From: Psychrobacter immobilis | GTDB taxonomy: Bacteria > Pseudomonadota > Gammaproteobacteria > Pseudomonadales > Moraxellaceae | Assembly (NCBI GenBank): GCA_904846265.1 | Contig: CAJHAA010000003.1 | Location: forward strand, 162,412 to 226,411 | DNA length: 64,000 bases | Direction: 5' to 3' | Part shown: piece after piece, positions 48,092 to 58,065 of the stretch | Layout: every line of letters begins with the position of its first letter | Numbering within the stretch: the stretch's first letter is position 1 | Translations under genes and position numbers: made by a program | The notes under the pieces: model-generated | The model's database searches: none | Seen by the model: the letters and a program-made list of their open reading frames with translations, nothing else | What the model was told of the DNA's origin: nothing

Positions 48092-48196
48092 GACAAGTAT
48101 TCTCCACCGTCGAACTGGATAGTTTAGATGGAGTTAATGTAGCAATAAGTAAGCTCGCTAACCATTAGGCGAAAGCAGTATGAATGTCATTTCACA

Positions 48197-48212
48197 TACT
48201 ACTTAATGGGGA
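48197..48212. promoter_or_regulatory. NarL-type 7-2-7 site upstream of narK1
   Basis: TACTACT-TA-ATGGGGA: the first heptamer fits TACYNMT, the second fits the inverse with one mismatch. It is about 105 bp before the narK1 start codon. Confidence 0.5.
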
Positions 48213-48416
48213 TTAAAAAGTGGCTTTAATATCCTATATATTGATGGTTAACTAAGATGATATGAGGATAGCAATACATTTAAAAATATGATGCGCTATA
48301 GTAATAATAACCATTACTGTGCGTGCTTTTCTTGTTTATTAATAGAATTTTATTCACAAGTACGCTGTTAATAAAAAGGATTGGGATACACCCATCAAAT
48401 TAGCCAAGGAGTTACC

Positions 48417-48818
48417 ATGAGTGATACTGTCGCCTCAAACCCCGTCATACCCAGCCATTGGAAAATAAAGCGTTCGACCCACTTTTTTACTAAAGATAAA
48501 GTCCCAAAAGCCTTGCTGACTCATCACAATACAGCAGAGGGCGTATACGGCCAAATTTGTGTCATGCAAGGCACGGTTACCTTTTACGGCTTTGCTGATG
48601 AAGCCGCCACTGAACCTGAAAAAACAATTGTTATTAAAGCAGGGCAGTTCGCGGTCAGTCCGCCTCAATATTGGCACCGCGTAGAATTAAGTGATGATGC
48701 CCAATTCAATATTAATTTTTGGACAGAAGCGGATACTGGTAATAAGTCGCTGTTCAATAGCTCAAAGATACACAGCAAGCCTATCGAAAAGTTATTTGAT
48801 CAGTCGGATGAATCATAA
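48417..48818 (+). CDS. DUF1971 family cupin-like protein
   Basis: 133 aa from ATG 48417, preceded by AAGGAG. Its single domain (YGQICVMQGTVTFYGF, VIKAGQFAVSPPQYWHRVEL, FNINFW) is a small cupin of the DUF1971/TehB N-terminal type with a potential His metal ligand. It is divergent from narK1 and shares the NarL-site region, so it could be nitrate-regulated. Function unknown. Confidence 0.8.
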   Translation: MSDTVASNPVIPSHWKIKRSTHFFTKDKVPKALLTHHNTAEGVYGQICVMQGTVTFYGFADEAATEPEKTIVIKAGQFAVSPPQYWHRVELSDDAQFNINFWTEADTGNKSLFNSSKIHSKPIEKLFDQSDES

Positions 48819-48867
48819 GGGCTATATATATGAATCAGCTATTAAAAACATCCTATTCATAAGCAAA

Positions 48868-48895
48868 AAAATAAGGCCACGAATGGCCTTATTGT
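48868..48895. terminator. terminator between DUF1971 gene and old yellow enzyme gene
   Basis: AATAAGGCCA/TGGCCTTATT hairpin flanked by an A run. On the minus strand it is followed by T residues, so it serves the convergent old yellow enzyme gene at least. Confidence 0.7.
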
Positions 48896-48896
48896 A

Positions 48897-50039
48897 TTAA
48901 GAGTTTTGATAGTAAGGATAGTTATTATAGCCAATTTCGGTGCCACCATACATCGTGGTAGGATCTGCCTCGTTGAGTGGCCAATGATTGGCGATGCGCT
49001 CAGGTAAATCGGGATTAGCAATAAAGGGACGACCAAAAGCAAATAAGTCGCCATAACCTTTAGCTAGCATATGAACCGATTTTTCCGTCGTGTATTTACC
49101 CGCATAGATAATACGTCCTGAAAACTCCGCTCTGACCGCTTGATAAAAAGTCTCTGGTAAATCAGGGGCATTGTCCCAGTCAGCTTCTGCAATAGATAAA
49201 TAAGCGATACCCGCTTGTTCAAGTACTTTAATCGCTTCCATATACGTATGATGTGGATCTGATTCCACTAGCCCTAAATACACGCGAGTTTCATCTGTGC
49301 TAGCAAACAGCGGTGCAAAACGTACGCCTAAGCGATCAGCGCCAACCACCTCACTGACGGCAGCCACGATTTCTTTTAAGAAACGCAAGCGATTGGTCAA
49401 TGAACCGCCATATTGATCATCACGTGTGTTGCTATGCTCAGAGATGAACTGATTCACCAAATAGCCATTGGCACAATGCAGCTCGACGCCATCAAAACCT
49501 GCCTCCAATGCATTGCGCGCGGCTGCCGCATACATAGCGACCAGTTCACTAACTTCATCAGTACTGAGTGCGCGTGGCTCACTAGGATCGGCTAACGCGC
49601 CTGCACCTGGTGCTGTTTCGATAAATACTTTTACATTGTCAGCAGTGATAGCTGATGGTGCAATTGGCTGAGCGCCTTGTGGTTGTAAGCTGGTATGAGA
49701 CACGCGACCCACATGCCAAAGCTGAGCGAAAATGATACCACCTGCTGCGTGTACCGATTCAGTGACCTTTTTCCAGCCTTCGATTTGGGCATGCGAATGT
49801 ATGCCTGGCGTCCACGCATAACCTTGACCCCTTGGCTCAATTTGCGTGCCTTCAGTGACCATAAAACCTGCAGAGGCGCGCTGTGTATAGTAGCTTGCCA
49901 TTAATTCATTAGGAATATTGTCCGGTTGCGTGCTGCGAGAGCGTGTCAACGGTGGCATGACAATACGGTTTTTTAACGTATATGGTCCAAGTGTGACAGA
50001 TGCAAATAATGGGCTGGTATCGATATTAGATGGTTCCAT
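48897..50039 (-). CDS. old yellow enzyme family alkene reductase
   Basis: 380 aa, FMN-dependent TIM barrel. NRIVMPPLTRSRSTQPDNIP, FAQLWHVGRVSH, FDGVELHCANGYLVNQFISE and GGSLTNRLRFLKEIV are NemA/XenB-type signatures; the active-site His-Asn pair is in ELHCANGYL. It reduces activated double bonds, nitro compounds or nitrate esters with NADPH. It is divergent from a LysR gene. Confidence 0.92.
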   Translation of the reverse strand: MEPSNIDTSPLFASVTLGPYTLKNRIVMPPLTRSRSTQPDNIPNELMASYYTQRASAGFMVTEGTQIEPRGQGYAWTPGIHSHAQIEGWKKVTESVHAAGGIIFAQLWHVGRVSHTSLQPQGAQPIAPSAITADNVKVFIETAPGAGALADPSEPRALSTDEVSELVAMYAAAARNALEAGFDGVELHCANGYLVNQFISEHSNTRDDQYGGSLTNRLRFLKEIVAAVSEVVGADRLGVRFAPLFASTDETRVYLGLVESDPHHTYMEAIKVLEQAGIAYLSIAEADWDNAPDLPETFYQAVRAEFSGRIIYAGKYTTEKSVHMLAKGYGDLFAFGRPFIANPDLPERIANHWPLNEADPTTMYGGTEIGYNNYPYYQNS

Positions 50040-50190
50040 AAAACTCTCTTTTAAAACAAATAGATTGGGTTATTGTTTAAACCATTGAGCTTGTTTTGAT
50101 GCTTTATTACTGCGTAAGTAAGGTTGGCAAGCATAGAGTTTTATGGATACAATCGGAAACAGGATTTTGTTGTTTAAGATACAATTATAA

Positions 50191-51099
50191 ATGGTACATA
50201 TTATGAATGGAATTAACCGACTTGATATCAAGCAGTTGCGAGTGCTACATGCGTTGCTTGATCTAAAAAATCTCTCACAAGTCGCGCGCAAAATGGGGCT
50301 GACACAGCAGGCAATCAGCGAACAATTACGTAAGCTGCGTGATTTGTTTGATGATCGTTTGTTTATTCGTCAAGGCAATAGCATGGTGGCAACTCCCAAA
50401 GCGCTATCGATGCAGCAACCCATTAGTCGTATATTAGAGCAGTTAGAAGCACTGTTAGAGCCAGATATGTTTTCGCCGCAGACTTATAAAGGCGTATTTA
50501 CGATTAGCGCGACCGACTATGCGACGCAGGCATTATTACCGCAGTTGTTTCATATAACACGCCGCGACGCGCCTGATTTGAAGTTAATCGTACGTGATTT
50601 TGCCTCAGACAATATCAATCAGCTTATTGCGGCAGGCGAGCTTGATCTGCTGATTACTTTCCCAGAATTTATCCCTGATAACTTGGCTTATGTGACGCTG
50701 CTTGAAGAACAACATTTCTGCATTACTGGTTGCGATAATAGTTTTACAACAGAGCCGCTGTCACTGGCGCAAATTGCTGCACACTCGCAGCTGGTGGTGT
50801 CACCTTCACGCGCTAACTTACGTGGTTCTCATGATCAGTGGTTTGCAGAAAAAGGTCTTAAACGAAACATTGTTATGTCCGTTCCTAGCTTTTCTGCAGT
50901 GCCAGATATCCTCTATACAACCGATATGATTGCATTTTATCCCTCGCGTTTATTGCCAAACAGTCGGGTTAAAGAGCTCAAAGTGGAAGCCCTGCCACCC
51001 ACATTTAAGGTGATAGCAGCATGGCATCCACGTACCAGTCACAGTGGTATACACCGTTGGCTGATTGAGCAGTTACAGCAGTTATCCAAGTCTGACTAG
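50191..51099 (+). CDS. LysR family transcriptional regulator
   Basis: 302 aa. N-terminal winged helix (QVARKMGLTQQAISEQLRKL) and a C-terminal substrate-binding domain. Divergent from the old yellow enzyme gene, which it likely controls. The start is uncertain between 50191 and 50203, neither with a clear ribosome-binding site. Its stop TAG is made of a TA followed by the first G of a MITE-family fragment. Confidence 0.88.
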   Translation: MVHIMNGINRLDIKQLRVLHALLDLKNLSQVARKMGLTQQAISEQLRKLRDLFDDRLFIRQGNSMVATPKALSMQQPISRILEQLEALLEPDMFSPQTYKGVFTISATDYATQALLPQLFHITRRDAPDLKLIVRDFASDNINQLIAAGELDLLITFPEFIPDNLAYVTLLEEQHFCITGCDNSFTTEPLSLAQIAAHSQLVVSPSRANLRGSHDQWFAEKGLKRNIVMSVPSFSAVPDILYTTDMIAFYPSRLLPNSRVKELKVEALPPTFKVIAAWHPRTSHSGIHRWLIEQLQQLSKSD

Positions 51100-51145
51100 A
51101 GCATGTCCTCATTTCTATCTTCGTTTTTAAAATGAGGGCAGGCCC
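51099..51145 (+). mobile_element. 47-bp miniature derivative of the 170-bp MITE family
   Basis: It begins GAGCATGTCCTCATTT and ends AAAATGAGGGCAGGCCC, flanked by TA on both sides. Both inverted ends remain but the interior is deleted. The first base completes the LysR stop codon. Confidence 0.6.
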
Positions 51146-51240
51146 TAGAGCGTTATCGTTTTTATTTTTCGTCATTAGTTGTACTAAAGCCATTTTCATC
51201 AAAGCTGCTTTTATCAAAACTAACATTACTGATGCCAGAC

Positions 51241-53175
51241 CTACTTATGCCAAAGCCCTTTGATTGCTTCCCATTGCTGAGTAAATATTGAGTCATTGCC
51301 GTTGGTGGATTGATTGGCTTTTGGCAGTATGTGCTCGTAATAAGTACCCTTAAGAAGCTTAGTTAATAGACCTTCGCCGATGAAACCTTTACCATCGTTG
51401 AGTGTATTCGCGGCTTTTAGTAATTGACGGATATCGTATTGTAATGGGTTAATATCGGGGACTTGTTTTTGCACGTTTAGTAGCTCATAAACTGCGACAC
51501 GAGCAGTACGAACAGAGCTCTCCATGGTAAATACCACATCATTATGTGTCTCGACGAACTGACCGACTAGACCCATATTGACACAACCATCAGGGACTAT
51601 CTCAGGACGATCGCCTTTAGCACGAGGCATAAACATCGAGGTGATGTAGGGCATATAAGCCGTTCTGACGATGGTATTGGCCATGATATTCTCTATATCA
51701 TCGAGGATACCAAGGTGATGACAGAGTTCGCTCAAGATCTCTTTGCCTGTACATTCTGGGATGGGTTTTTTGACATAATTGCCTTCTTTATCCATAAACA
51801 AGGCATATAGCCATACGACTAGCGTGTCTTTTGGCTGATCAGGGAAATGCGGTTGACGGTTACAAGTAAAGCTCATCAACCAGTTTGAATCCGTAATCGT
51901 AATGATGCCACCGGTCACTGTTTTACCCGTATAAGGATCGTTGACAGACAGCGTTTTGAGCTTATCAATAAAGGCAGACGGCTGGCAGGTCAACGTCGCC
52001 GACATCCAAGCAGATTTATCCACATGCTGATTAAATTTTTCTGGGTGACCAAAGACGGCAGATTGCTTAGCCAGATTATTCCATACTTTCCAACCAGACG
52101 ATTGCCCCATACTGTCTTTTGTAAAGTCTAGCGTCGGCGCAGTATTATCATCACCATAGCGGGTATCTTCGGTCATGGAGCCAGTCGTCACGATGACGAA
52201 ATCATTGCTGCCCATAGGAATGGTGGTTTGCTCACTCGCTTTCTCCGTAATGATGGCTTTGACCTTTTTGGTGCCTGTTACTTTATCAGCATGCTCAAAC
52301 TCAATGTCTAAATCGGTAACGAGCGTGTCATACTGAAATTGCACACCTTTATCTTTTAAATAATTTTGTAGTGGCTTAACAAAGCTATCAAATTGATTAT
52401 ATCTTGGGAATACCAGTGCAGACATGTCGTTTAGACCGTCCAATGCGTGTAAAAATCGATGCGTATAAAGCTTAAACTCAAGTAAGCTATGCCAGTTTTC
52501 AAAAGCAAACATGGTTCGCCAAAACGTCCAGAAGTTGCTGCTCAAAAAGCTGTCATCGAAATACTCTTCAATAGTGATATCGTCTAGCTCTTCCTTGGGT
52601 TTTAATAGCAAACGAATTAAAGCGAGTTGGTTGGTTTTACTCAATCCCAGTTGACTGAAGTCTTTTATCTCACCTTGCTTATGGATCAGGCGTGCAATAG
52701 AGTAATTGGGATCGGTGTCATTTGCTATGCGATACTCATCCAAGGTGCTATAAGGCGCAGGCATTTCAAGAGCGGGGATATCTTGGAATAAATCCCAAAA
52801 GTTTTCGTAAGTGAAATCCATTTCACGACCGCCGCGCACCATATAACCCGTCTCAGGATTGCCGCTACCATCTAAGGAGCCACCTGCCACGTTAAGATGC
52901 TCTAAAATGGTAATGTTTTCAGCGGATACTTTGCCATCTCGGATGCAGTAATAAGCACTGGCCAAACCTGCAATACCGCCCCCAACGATATAAACCTTAC
53001 TGTCCTGATAAGCATCATTGGGCATCCCAATATTGCGCTGATAATTACCAATTTGGTCAGGAAAGGGTAAGCGCTTGCCTGGTATGTTTGCTACACGGGT
53101 TTTACTGGCATCAGGCTGGTGGATAAATGTGTCGTGGTCTACCGGATTATTGATTTGAGTCTTTATAATTTTCAT
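51241..53175 (-). CDS. ohyA: oleate hydratase
   Basis: 644 aa, the 67-kDa myosin-cross-reactive antigen family. FAD-binding motif [20 protein letters not shown], then GGSLDGSGN and [12 protein letters not shown], all typical. It adds water to the cis-9 double bond of oleate to give 10-hydroxystearate, which detoxifies unsaturated fatty acids. AAGGATGAACCT precedes the ATG, and a 170-bp MITE lies just upstream. Confidence 0.94.
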   Translation of the reverse strand: MKIIKTQINNPVDHDTFIHQPDASKTRVANIPGKRLPFPDQIGNYQRNIGMPNDAYQDSKVYIVGGGIAGLASAYYCIRDGKVSAENITILEHLNVAGGSLDGSGNPETGYMVRGGREMDFTYENFWDLFQDIPALEMPAPYSTLDEYRIANDTDPNYSIARLIHKQGEIKDFSQLGLSKTNQLALIRLLLKPKEELDDITIEEYFDDSFLSSNFWTFWRTMFAFENWHSLLEFKLYTHRFLHALDGLNDMSALVFPRYNQFDSFVKPLQNYLKDKGVQFQYDTLVTDLDIEFEHADKVTGTKKVKAIITEKASEQTTIPMGSNDFVIVTTGSMTEDTRYGDDNTAPTLDFTKDSMGQSSGWKVWNNLAKQSAVFGHPEKFNQHVDKSAWMSATLTCQPSAFIDKLKTLSVNDPYTGKTVTGGIITITDSNWLMSFTCNRQPHFPDQPKDTLVVWLYALFMDKEGNYVKKPIPECTGKEILSELCHHLGILDDIENIMANTIVRTAYMPYITSMFMPRAKGDRPEIVPDGCVNMGLVGQFVETHNDVVFTMESSVRTARVAVYELLNVQKQVPDINPLQYDIRQLLKAANTLNDGKGFIGEGLLTKLLKGTYYEHILPKANQSTNGNDSIFTQQWEAIKGLWHK

Positions 53176-53222
53176 AGGTTCATCCTTATTGAGTAAGACT
53201 GATATAAAAGGTTATTTGACTA

Positions 53223-53392
53223 TGGCGTATCCTCAATTCAATCGATTACTTTTTAAATGGGCTAAAAATGGCTAAATTTTGCCAAACATCGTCAAATAGC
53301 TTATCAATATCTCGATATTATTTGCGCTACTTTCCTTGTTTGACGGCAATTTATCTCATGTTTATCACCATTTTTAAAATGAGGACACGCCC
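53223..53392 (+). mobile_element. 170-bp MITE-like element, copy B
   Basis: Same length and orientation as copies A and C. The left end reads TGGCGTATCCTCAATTCAAT (two substitutions) and the right end AAAATGAGGACACGCCC. It lies 47 bp upstream of oleate hydratase and may separate the gene from its original promoter. Confidence 0.75.
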
Positions 53393-53552
53393 TTAAATTA
53401 AGGGTTTATAGACAGACTATAGTATGTTTTTATTAAACAATAATGACATCGGTTGAAAGTAATATAAGTACTTATTTGCCAAATTATGCGTTATCCATTG
53501 GCTAATGGCTGGCTATTTATGATGGTTGCTAACCACAACAAATTCTATGCAA

Positions 53553-54029
53553 TTACGTAGGCGCTGTTTCATACGCTCCAGCAACGGCACAACCTTGATA
53601 GCTTTTATTATCATAAGTCAACGTCACCGTAAATTCATTTTGATAGCCATTATCATCGGTACAAATCTGGCTATTTATATTCATGATAATAGGCTTGCCG
53701 CTAACGGTACTCACGTATTCCACACCTTCGGCATAGGTCGAACGAGAGACAACGATGGTCGTTGGTTTCAAGAAATCTGCTTCAATGCTGAGTTAGTTGC
53801 CATCAATTACTGTGCGCCAACTTTTTTCTGTATTACCAAAAGCGGTGAATGCTGATAACGGTTCTTCGGTGCTGGATGGCTCCATGCTTAGCTGTTCGTC
53901 AGCGTTCTCTTTTGTCGTATTGGTAATGACCGCTGTTGATTCTTTTGCCGTGGTTGGTTGATGACTACTACAAGCCATTAGTGAAAGACTGCTTGCTAAG
54001 CACAAAGTACTAAAAAACAAAGGACGCAT
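53553..54029 (-). pseudogene. lipoprotein gene interrupted by an in-frame stop
   Basis: From ATG 54029 (AAAGGAAAAGCG upstream) the frame encodes a signal peptide with lipobox LMAC, a Ser/Thr-rich linker and then WRTVIDGN, followed by TAA at 53793-53795. The same frame then continues without a break for 80 codons to a C-terminal domain (INSQICTDDNGYQ, NKSYQGCAVAG) that resembles small COG3650-type proteins with a conserved Cys pair. One nonsense change therefore appears to split an otherwise intact gene of 158 codons. Confidence 0.7.
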
Positions 54030-54280
54030 CGCTTTTCCTTTAATATTTAAAAGAGAAAGACTTTGTGAGCGTCTTTCTTTAGGGTTAGTTGAATAGCTGT
54101 ATGAGCGAGTGATATCAAGCTTTGAGTGTACAACAGACAAGCATTGCAATCAGTGATAAGTGACGGTGATCCGCGATATTATATAAAATACAAACACACC
54201 CTCTATATTAGTATTATTAATATAACATATGTATAAAATTTCACAGTATAGAACAAGATAAACTTGGCAGACTCTATAAT

Positions 54281-54366
54281 CATAGAGATATTGATGACAT
54301 CAATAGAAAAATTAGATACTGACTTGAATATGAAGAAGCCACTTAAAAAAATAAGTGGCTTTTTTG
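54281..54366 (+). ncRNA. possible small RNA with orphan terminator
   Basis: A strong hairpin (AGCCACTT/AAGTGGCT, 54337-54360) with six T has no gene upstream on its strand. A perfect TATAAT lies at 54275-54280, though no -35 box was found. A 29-codon frame from ATG 54294 also crosses the region but lacks a good ribosome-binding site and includes the terminator. The remaining 54150-54660 gap shows nothing else. Confidence 0.35.
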
Positions 54367-54660
54367 TGCCTTGCAATGGCTGATAGTACAGCTATGCGCT
54401 CAATAAGCTGTATGATGTTATTGATGATAAAAAGAGAGCAGCGCTAAATGAGTACAAGGTTGTATCTACCAACGGCAAGCTAATTTTTGTTAATTAAAAG
54501 GTGCTGGTCAACAGATAAGAAAACAAAACTTTTGTCATTATATTGTCATGATGGCATCGTATCCTTAAGCCCACTATAAATGGTGGTTGCGTATCACTGA
54601 TGTCTTTATTCATTAAGTGATTCATTGATGATGGTAGACGCATCAATATAAGGTTTATCT

Positions 54661-57018
54661 ATGAGTGTTGCTGGTCGGCTTGGTAGTATTTCCACACGCA
54701 TGCTGATTATTTTAGCATTGGCTTTTTTACTAATTATCCTAATGGTGTATTGGGTTATTGAGACTCAAGCTAAGCCTCGTATACTGGAGATGACTTCAGA
54801 GACAGTGGTTGAAACGGGTAACGAAGCCATTAATAGCATTATGGCGAATATCAGCCATGTCGACGGACTGGCAAAGGCAACCAGTGCGATGGCGGGCGGC
54901 TTGCCAAAAGAAGACGGTCTTTATAGAGAAACCTTTGGCAATCTCATGCAACAAACCGATCAACGAATTGTGGGCGGCGGCGTGTGGTTTGATCCAAATA
55001 TGTACGCTCAAAACCGAGAGCGCCAGTCGTTTGTGTGGGCGCGGGATGACGCAGGCAACATGCAGCCGTTAGAGCAGTATAATCAAGTGCGCCAAACGCC
55101 GAATCCTTATTATCGAGAGTGGTGGTACATTCCTGCGATGTACGCACGTCATGACCACTGCGTCTGGAGTCGTGCGTATGTCGATCCGCAAAGCAATCAG
55201 CCGATGATGACGTGTGCCAAGGCATTGTATGACAGTCGCAATCAGGCTTTTGATGGAGTAGTGAGTTTTAATCTGCTATTAGATAACCTCGATGACGCTA
55301 TGAAAAAGTGGCAAGATAAGCTGGGTGGTTATGTCTTTTTGGTAGACTTGGACAATCGATTTTTGACCTTTCCTGATCAATCTATGCTCACGCAAGCGAC
55401 TGAAGATAATCCCCAAGGAGAAATGGTAACCGCGCATCAATTGGCCGAGAAACATCCTACCTTTGCCCCTATTGCGGACAGCCTAGATAGCATTAATCAA
55501 ATACTCATCGATGAGGCAGTTGCCAAAGATGAAAGTCGTTATACGCTCGCGGCACGTAGTATTTTGAGTACGACCAACTTAAATAAAATCAGTGAGCAAG
55601 AGTCCAAATTACTCTCTGCATTATTACTGTTAAATATCGACCAAACGTTTAATTTGGTCGACAGTCATCTAATCGATACCATTGCTGTGCCTAATGATTT
55701 GGTATTGCAGCAGCCCGCTACCGCCTTCGTATTTCGTATGCCCTTTACTTATTGGAAAATGGTCATCGTCAAGCCTAATGATGACATGATGAGCGTCGCA
55801 AATGCGCTGTCCAATAAACTGATTCAAGCCATGCTGTTGGGTTTTATTCCTATTTTGTTATTGACCGCTTGGGTGTTTCGTCGCTACTTTACACGGCCAC
55901 TAAAGCATATGGCGCAGGCAGTAGCTGATATGGGTGCGTTGATTGAACAAAAAAAATATCAACAATTAAGCGCGCATAAACTGCCGCACTCAAATGTTAG
56001 TGAGATTCAAATCATCAGCGAGCAAACCAATCAATTGATTGACCGCGTCGTCGAAAATGAAGGCGCGCTCGCCGAAATCAATGTTCATTTAGAAAAACAA
56101 GTCGCTGCTCGTACTCAAGACTTGCAGCAAGCTATGGATGAATTAAAAGCCTCACAAGTGCATCTAGTGCGCTCTGAAAAAATGGCCACACTGGGCCAAA
56201 TGGTGGCAGGTGTCGCTCATGAGGTCAACACACCGCTAGGCTATGTGCGTAGTAATATGGAGCTGGTCGGTGATAATCTCGTGCGTTTTGATGAATTGCT
56301 ACAGCATACCGATCAATTATTGCAGGCGTTAAAAGCGCCAACTATCAATCAAGAGCAAGTCAAGATACTGATAGAAGAGACTTTACAATGCTGTGAAGAG
56401 ATTAAAGAAGATGAAGTCAGTGAAGATTTGGCAGATTTAATCAAAGATGGACTGTATGGCGTCGATCAAATTGCTGAACTGGTCGTCAGCTTGCGCGACT
56501 TTTCTCGACTAGACGAATCCAAAGTAAAAGATGTCGATATCAATGATTGCATCAATACCTCATTGATTATGGCTCGCAATAATTTAAAAACCTTAGACGT
56601 CAATACCAATCTAGCGGAGCTGCCGCTCATTCAGTGTAATCCTTCACAAATTAACCAAGTATTACTAAACCTATTTAATAATGCCGCCCAAGCCATGCCG
56701 CCAGATCATAAAGGGACATTGCAAGTCAGCTCGTCTGTCGATGAGGCGCAGCAATATATCGTTGTATGCATTATAGACAATGGTGTCGGTATCGCAGAGC
56801 ATATTTTAACGCATATCTTTGAGCCGTTTTTTACCACCAAAAAAGTAGGCGATGGCACAGGGTTAGGATTGGCCATTACGGCACAAATCATCGAACAACA
56901 TGGTGGACGCATTGAGGTTAGCTCAATCGTTGGCGCGGGCACGACGTTTACCGTCATGCTACCGATACAGTCTATCGTTCATGAAAAGAAACCTGCGCAA
57001 GTCTTATTTGAAAGTTGA
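54661..57018 (+). CDS. Cache-domain sensor histidine kinase
   Basis: 785 aa. One N-terminal membrane helix, a periplasmic dCache-like domain of about 330 residues (WFDPNMYAQNRERQ, YYREWWYIPAMYARHDHCVW), a second helix, HAMP, a coiled coil and a kinase core with H box GQMVAGVAHEVNTPLGYVRS, NLFNNAAQAMP, DNGVGI and GTGLGLAITAQI. It resembles TodS/DctB-type kinases that sense small molecules. Its partner is encoded 33 bp downstream. Confidence 0.9.
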   Translation: MSVAGRLGSISTRMLIILALAFLLIILMVYWVIETQAKPRILEMTSETVVETGNEAINSIMANISHVDGLAKATSAMAGGLPKEDGLYRETFGNLMQQTDQRIVGGGVWFDPNMYAQNRERQSFVWARDDAGNMQPLEQYNQVRQTPNPYYREWWYIPAMYARHDHCVWSRAYVDPQSNQPMMTCAKALYDSRNQAFDGVVSFNLLLDNLDDAMKKWQDKLGGYVFLVDLDNRFLTFPDQSMLTQATEDNPQGEMVTAHQLAEKHPTFAPIADSLDSINQILIDEAVAKDESRYTLAARSILSTTNLNKISEQESKLLSALLLLNIDQTFNLVDSHLIDTIAVPNDLVLQQPATAFVFRMPFTYWKMVIVKPNDDMMSVANALSNKLIQAMLLGFIPILLLTAWVFRRYFTRPLKHMAQAVADMGALIEQKKYQQLSAHKLPHSNVSEIQIISEQTNQLIDRVVENEGALAEINVHLEKQVAARTQDLQQAMDELKASQVHLVRSEKMATLGQMVAGVAHEVNTPLGYVRSNMELVGDNLVRFDELLQHTDQLLQALKAPTINQEQVKILIEETLQCCEEIKEDEVSEDLADLIKDGLYGVDQIAELVVSLRDFSRLDESKVKDVDINDCINTSLIMARNNLKTLDVNTNLAELPLIQCNPSQINQVLLNLFNNAAQAMPPDHKGTLQVSSSVDEAQQYIVVCIIDNGVGIAEHILTHIFEPFFTTKKVGDGTGLGLAITAQIIEQHGGRIEVSSIVGAGTTFTVMLPIQSIVHEKKPAQVLFES

Positions 57019-57051
57019 GAGACTTCCAACCATTTATTTAAAGAGAGCGTC

Positions 57052-57990
57052 ATGCAAAAACCAAAAATCGCTTTTATCGATGATGAGCCGCGTATCTTGC
57101 GCAGCTTAAAAATGCATTTTCGCCAGTCACATGATGTATTTATTACTACTGATGCCACTGAGCTAATGGAATATGTCAGTACGAATGAAGTACAAGTGGT
57201 CATCAGCGACCAACGAATGCCAGATAAGCAAGGTACGGAAGTATTGAGTGATATCAAAGCAGCTTCACCAAATACTATTCGTATCTTGTTAACTGGTTAT
57301 GCGGATCTGAATGCCGTGATGGATTCTGTGAATGAGGGCGAAATTTATCGCTATATCACTAAGCCATGGCAAAATGACGAACTCAAAAAAATTGTTAATA
57401 AAGCCACAGAAATTGCTCAGCAAACGCAAGAAATCACACAAAACACTATGAAAAATGATGCAACTCAAAATCATGTTAATAGTGGCACGGTTAGCAATCG
57501 CAATATATTGGTATTAGACGATGATGAGAGTGTCTATCAACAAATAAAAAGTCATTTTAAGAGCGCTTATACTGTGAGCTGGGCGAGTAACCTTGAACAG
57601 GCCGCAAAGTTATTACAAAAAAAACGCTTTGGTGTCACGATTACAGATTCGACGCTCAATAAGGAAAATATTACGCCCATCGTTTATGCCTTAAAAAATA
57701 TCCAGCCAGATCTGATGGTGCTGATGTTGACTGAATTCAAAGATGCCCATATGGTCATTGATTTAATTAACAAGGGTCAAGTATATCGCTGTCTACCACG
57801 TCCGACTAACTTCTCTATCATGAGTATCAGTCTTGATCGGGCTTTTGATCATCACGAAAGATTGGTGCAGCAGCCGATACTGGCAGCTCGTCATCATGTT
57901 GAAGAAGTGCCGGAGTCAGAGGCTTTTAACTTTTCTGAAAGGCTAAAGGGTTTTTTTGCTAAATTCAGAGGTTGGCGCATTAGTAGATAA
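57052..57990 (+). CDS. response regulator with two receiver domains
   Basis: 312 aa. Receiver 1 (residues 1-125) is complete: FIDDEP, phosphoacceptor in VVISDQRMPDKQG, LLTGYAD and ITKPWQN. Receiver 2 (from about residue 150) keeps LVLDDDES and TITDSTLN, but the essential Lys is Arg in CLPRPTN, so its signalling is doubtful. No output domain follows, so it probably acts through protein contacts. Ribosome-binding site AAAGAGAG. Confidence 0.85.
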   Translation: MQKPKIAFIDDEPRILRSLKMHFRQSHDVFITTDATELMEYVSTNEVQVVISDQRMPDKQGTEVLSDIKAASPNTIRILLTGYADLNAVMDSVNEGEIYRYITKPWQNDELKKIVNKATEIAQQTQEITQNTMKNDATQNHVNSGTVSNRNILVLDDDESVYQQIKSHFKSAYTVSWASNLEQAAKLLQKKRFGVTITDSTLNKENITPIVYALKNIQPDLMVLMLTEFKDAHMVIDLINKGQVYRCLPRPTNFSIMSISLDRAFDHHERLVQQPILAARHHVEEVPESEAFNFSERLKGFFAKFRGWRISR

Positions 57991-58020
57991 AAAAATAGGG
58001 CACGCTAAAAATGCCCTATC
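57988..58020 (-). terminator. terminator between two-component genes and SafE-like gene
   Basis: ATAGGGCA/TGCCCTAT hairpin followed on the minus strand by seven T. It ends the SafE-like transcript. Confidence 0.75.
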
Positions 58021-58065
58021 CATAGTTTAAAATATCATTGCCTCCTATGTACATGAGAGACGTTT

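Noticed and set aside
48239..48252. FNR/ANR box before narK1
   Set aside because: Only one half-site (ATCAA) fits; the other half matches 3 of 5 bases. No convincing FNR box was found at narG either.
53793..53795. Recoded stop or selenocysteine in the split lipoprotein
   Set aside because: The codon is TAA, which is not used for selenocysteine, and no recoding signal was seen.
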